A program made the position numbers and the translations under genes. From JBCFBK01 sp038562555 (GTDB lineage Bacteria; Bacteroidota; Bacteroidia; Bacteroidales; Prolixibacteraceae), in NCBI GenBank assembly GCA_038562555.1, contig JBCFBK010000021.1, forward strand, positions 1 through 64,000: a stretch of 64,000 nt of DNA. Reading direction: 5' to 3'. This document shows, piece after piece, positions 61,862 through 64,000 of this stretch; position 1 is the first letter of the stretch, and every line of letters starts with the position of its first letter. The notes beneath the pieces were generated by a model, which worked only from the letters and a program-made list of their open reading frames with translations, ran no database searches and had not been told where the DNA came from.

Positions 61862-63289
61862 ATGAAATATCTTATCCTCTTTTTTGCCGGCATGATCAGC
61901 ATGGACGTCAATGCCTCTGAATACAATATTATAACTTTTGGAGCGGTAGCTGACGGTAAAACTGTTTGTACCAAAGCGATTCAGTCTGCAATCGACAAAG
62001 GTTCCGAAAACGGGGACAAGGTGATCATTCCAGCAGGAAGCTTTGTTACCGGAACTCTTTTCCTGAAAAACAATACCGCTCTGGTACTGGAGAAAAACGC
62101 ACGGCTCTTAGGATCAGCTGACTTAGCCGATTACCCCAAAACAAAAGTAAACTTCAGGTTCTGGGGAGATACCTGGACATATCAGTCTCTTATCGTTGCA
62201 CATAACGTAGACAATATCACGATCGAAGGTCAGGGAACCATTGATGGCCGGGGCAGTGCATTTCCTGTAACAACCACTAAGAAGCCCGATCGCTATCGCA
62301 ACCGTCCGTATTTGTTATGGATTGCTGAATGCAAAAATGTAACGGTCAGAGATATTGAGTTACGGAACTCGGCGATGTGGATGCAATCGTACATCCGGTG
62401 CGAAAAATTACGGATTGACGGTATAAAAGTCTTTAACCATTCGAATAAGAATAATGACCTGATGGATATCGATGGCTGCAAAGATGTTATTATTACCAGA
62501 GTTACCGGAGATTCAGACGACGATGGAATAACCTTCAAAAGCACGACAGACCGCATCGCTGAAAACATTATCGTGTCAGACTGTATCATCAGCAGTCACT
62601 GCAATGCCCTGAAATTCGGGACTGAAACCACTTCCGGGTTCCGTAACGTGTCGATCAGCAACTGTATTATCAGGAGATCATCCGTAACAACTGCATTAAC
62701 GGGGTTACCGGAAGGTATCTGCGGGATTTCTCTTGAAATAGTGGACGGCGGAATAATGGAAAACATAGTCCTGTCCAATATTGTTATTGACGGCACTCAC
62801 GTTCCGCTCTTTGTCCGTTTGGGAAACAGGGCGCGCAGGTATTATGACGGGGCTCCGGATCCTCCGCTTGGTTCTGTCCGCAACATTGTCCTGACCAATA
62901 TCGTGGCACAGGCATCCGGCCCTGTTGGTTGTTCAATAACCGGGATCCCTGAAAGTAAGATCGATGGAATTACCTTATCGGATAGCCGTTTTATTTATCC
63001 CGGAGGGATTAAAGACGATTTGAGCAAAAAGAAAGTAGAAGAACTACGTGAACTTTATCCGGAATCGACCATGTTTGGTACTTTACCTGCTTCCGGACTG
63101 TATATCAGGCATGTCAATAATCTCAATTTGCATGGAGTCTCCTTCGGGTTTCGTAGTCCCGACAGCCGTCCTTCCGTCATTTGCGACGATGTTAACGGAG
63201 GAAGCATTCATTCTGTTTCAATGAACGGGGTAACAGACTACAACGAAATTAAAATCTTCGATAATTCGACGATACAACTGATCAAATAA
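61862..63289 (+). CDS. GH28-family polygalacturonase-like enzyme
   Basis: A 475-residue exported right-handed beta-helix hydrolase. Signal peptide 1-19 (ends VNAS). Early block FGAVADGKTVCTKAIQSAID is typical of GH28/pectin-lyase-fold enzymes. Catalytic-region motifs in order: NNDLMDIDG (D199-D204 region), SDDDGITFKS with D219-D221, and SSHCNALKFGTET, in which the usual GHG histidine segment has the SHC form found in Bacteroidota exo-type members. Expected activity is hydrolysis of galacturonan or rhamnogalacturonan links. It is divergent from lacI and followed by another enzyme, so it begins a pectin-type PUL running off the right edge. Confidence 0.9.
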   Translation: MKYLILFFAGMISMDVNASEYNIITFGAVADGKTVCTKAIQSAIDKGSENGDKVIIPAGSFVTGTLFLKNNTALVLEKNARLLGSADLADYPKTKVNFRFWGDTWTYQSLIVAHNVDNITIEGQGTIDGRGSAFPVTTTKKPDRYRNRPYLLWIAECKNVTVRDIELRNSAMWMQSYIRCEKLRIDGIKVFNHSNKNNDLMDIDGCKDVIITRVTGDSDDDGITFKSTTDRIAENIIVSDCIISSHCNALKFGTETTSGFRNVSISNCIIRRSSVTTALTGLPEGICGISLEIVDGGIMENIVLSNIVIDGTHVPLFVRLGNRARRYYDGAPDPPLGSVRNIVLTNIVAQASGPVGCSITGIPESKIDGITLSDSRFIYPGGIKDDLSKKKVEELRELYPESTMFGTLPASGLYIRHVNNLNLHGVSFGFRSPDSRPSVICDDVNGGSIHSVSMNGVTDYNEIKIFDNSTIQLIK

Positions 63290-63312
63290 AAACATTTACA
63301 ACAAATTGCTTT

Positions 63313-64000
63313 ATGATACAGGATAAAATGAAAGAAAAATTGTTGCTGTTATTATTTATTTTCACGGGCCTCTGTTCTGCAGGGCAAACCCCTGCCAGTG
63401 ACGAGCTTCTGAAAGCGATTAACGAGTGTACGACCTATGCGACCCGCGTGTTGTTAGATCCGGACGGAAAATCCCGTTGCGATTATAATACAATTGACGG
63501 GAAATGGTATCCCTACGAAGAGCCCTGGCATACCGGACAACTCATTTTGGGTTTACTGGAAAGTTACAAAGTGACAGGCAACGCCGAAGTCCTGAAATCG
63601 GCCCGTAAAGCAGGCGACTGGTGGATCAGCCTCGAAATCAAGGATAATCCCCGGTTCAAAGGGATGGTTGCTGCCACGCATGGCGATGTGATCGGTCATG
63701 ATCAGATCGTATTTGCAACAACCAGCGACGGAACTCCCGGCATATTTGAACTCAGCCGTGTGACCGGAGACAGGAAATATGCCAAAGTAGCTGCTTCAGC
63801 ATCGGAATGGTTGCTGGAAAACATGTATTACCCGGAGAAAGGGGTCTGTTATGATCTGGCAGATTTAAAGACAGGAGAGGTACTGAAAGAAAACAGTCCC
63901 TTCCACCAGGGCAAGGAAAATCAAAGTCTCGAAGATGTATCCCGCCCTAATACCGAAGGTTCGCCATTCAAAGATGCTTATGAATTTACCAAAGACCGGG
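63313..64000 (+). CDS. exported (alpha/alpha)6-barrel-like enzyme, 5' part only
   Basis: The frame is open from ATG 63313 (or ATG 63328) to the right edge, giving 229 codons of an unfinished gene. A signal peptide is clear (KLLLLLFIFTGLCSAG, cut before QTPAS). The segments WHTGQLILGLLESYKVTGN, LKSARKAGDWWISLEI and FELSRVTGDRKYAKVAASASEWLLENMY are repeated helix pairs of the kind seen in (alpha/alpha)6 barrels such as GH88/GH105 unsaturated uronyl hydrolases and related families. The family cannot be fixed from this half. It lies 23 bases after the GH28 gene and probably acts in the same pectin pathway. Confidence 0.7.
   Translation, partial: MIQDKMKEKLLLLLFIFTGLCSAGQTPASDELLKAINECTTYATRVLLDPDGKSRCDYNTIDGKWYPYEEPWHTGQLILGLLESYKVTGNAEVLKSARKAGDWWISLEIKDNPRFKGMVAATHGDVIGHDQIVFATTSDGTPGIFELSRVTGDRKYAKVAASASEWLLENMYYPEKGVCYDLADLKTGEVLKENSPFHQGKENQSLEDVSRPNTEGSPFKDAYEFTKDR

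Overview
The window is a Bacteroidota chromosome segment. It carries four SusC/SusD-type outer-membrane pairs, two ECF sigma/FecR anti-sigma pairs, a one-protein hybrid two-component regulator (HTCS), glycosidases, and promoters of the Bacteroidota type (TAnnTTTG at -7 with TTG about 20 bases upstream). An environmental member of Bacteroidia is my best guess, from the density of sulfatases and pectin-type enzymes; the genus cannot be fixed from the sequence alone.

Layout. 1-5.4 kb: the end of a GH172 (DUF2961) enzyme, a Tat-exported GH116 enzyme with an inserted beta-sandwich, an orphan C-terminal fragment of a DUF4469 protein, and a GH43 lipoprotein. 5.6-15.4 kb: polysaccharide utilization locus (PUL) 1, with ECF sigma, FecR, an STN-type SusC, SusD and two surface lipoproteins (DUF4959/DUF5000 type and DUF4998 plus discoidin), closed by a strong terminator. 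15.6-16.1 kb: a hicBA toxin-antitoxin pair. 16.2-41.8 kb: a sulfatase-rich PUL with an HTCS, five Cys-type sulfatases, two consecutive SusC/SusD pairs, a DUF1735/DUF4361 lipoprotein and a GH2 enzyme. This set suits import and desulfation of a sulfated glycan. 42-49.5 kb: a second ECF/FecR/SusC/SusD locus with no enzyme, also ended by a strong terminator. 49.5-60.1 kb: general genes, including VOC and SRPBCC proteins, a secreted NUC1-type endonuclease, an SGNH hydrolase, a Xre/RES toxin-antitoxin pair, an ArsR/AHSA1/DoxX operon with clear operators, sbcDC and an outer-membrane protein. 60.3-64 kb: a LacI regulator divergent from GH28 and the start of an (alpha/alpha)6-barrel-like enzyme, the left end of a pectin-type locus.

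Three features stand out. (1) A 75-base (25-codon) repeat has entered the N-terminal coding region of three exported PUL proteins. It encodes peptides such as SPNLFETLPNESNLREAK and displaces the lipobox Cys of one SusD to residue 73. (2) Both ECF/FecR-controlled susC genes have a matching two-stem hairpin followed by a shared ACAG(T)AAAGTC(G)AAT block in the fecR-susC gap; the two HTCS-linked susC genes do not. (3) Repeated TAACACGG half-sites lie in the lacI-GH28 gap, and 18-base dyads flank the arsR promoter.
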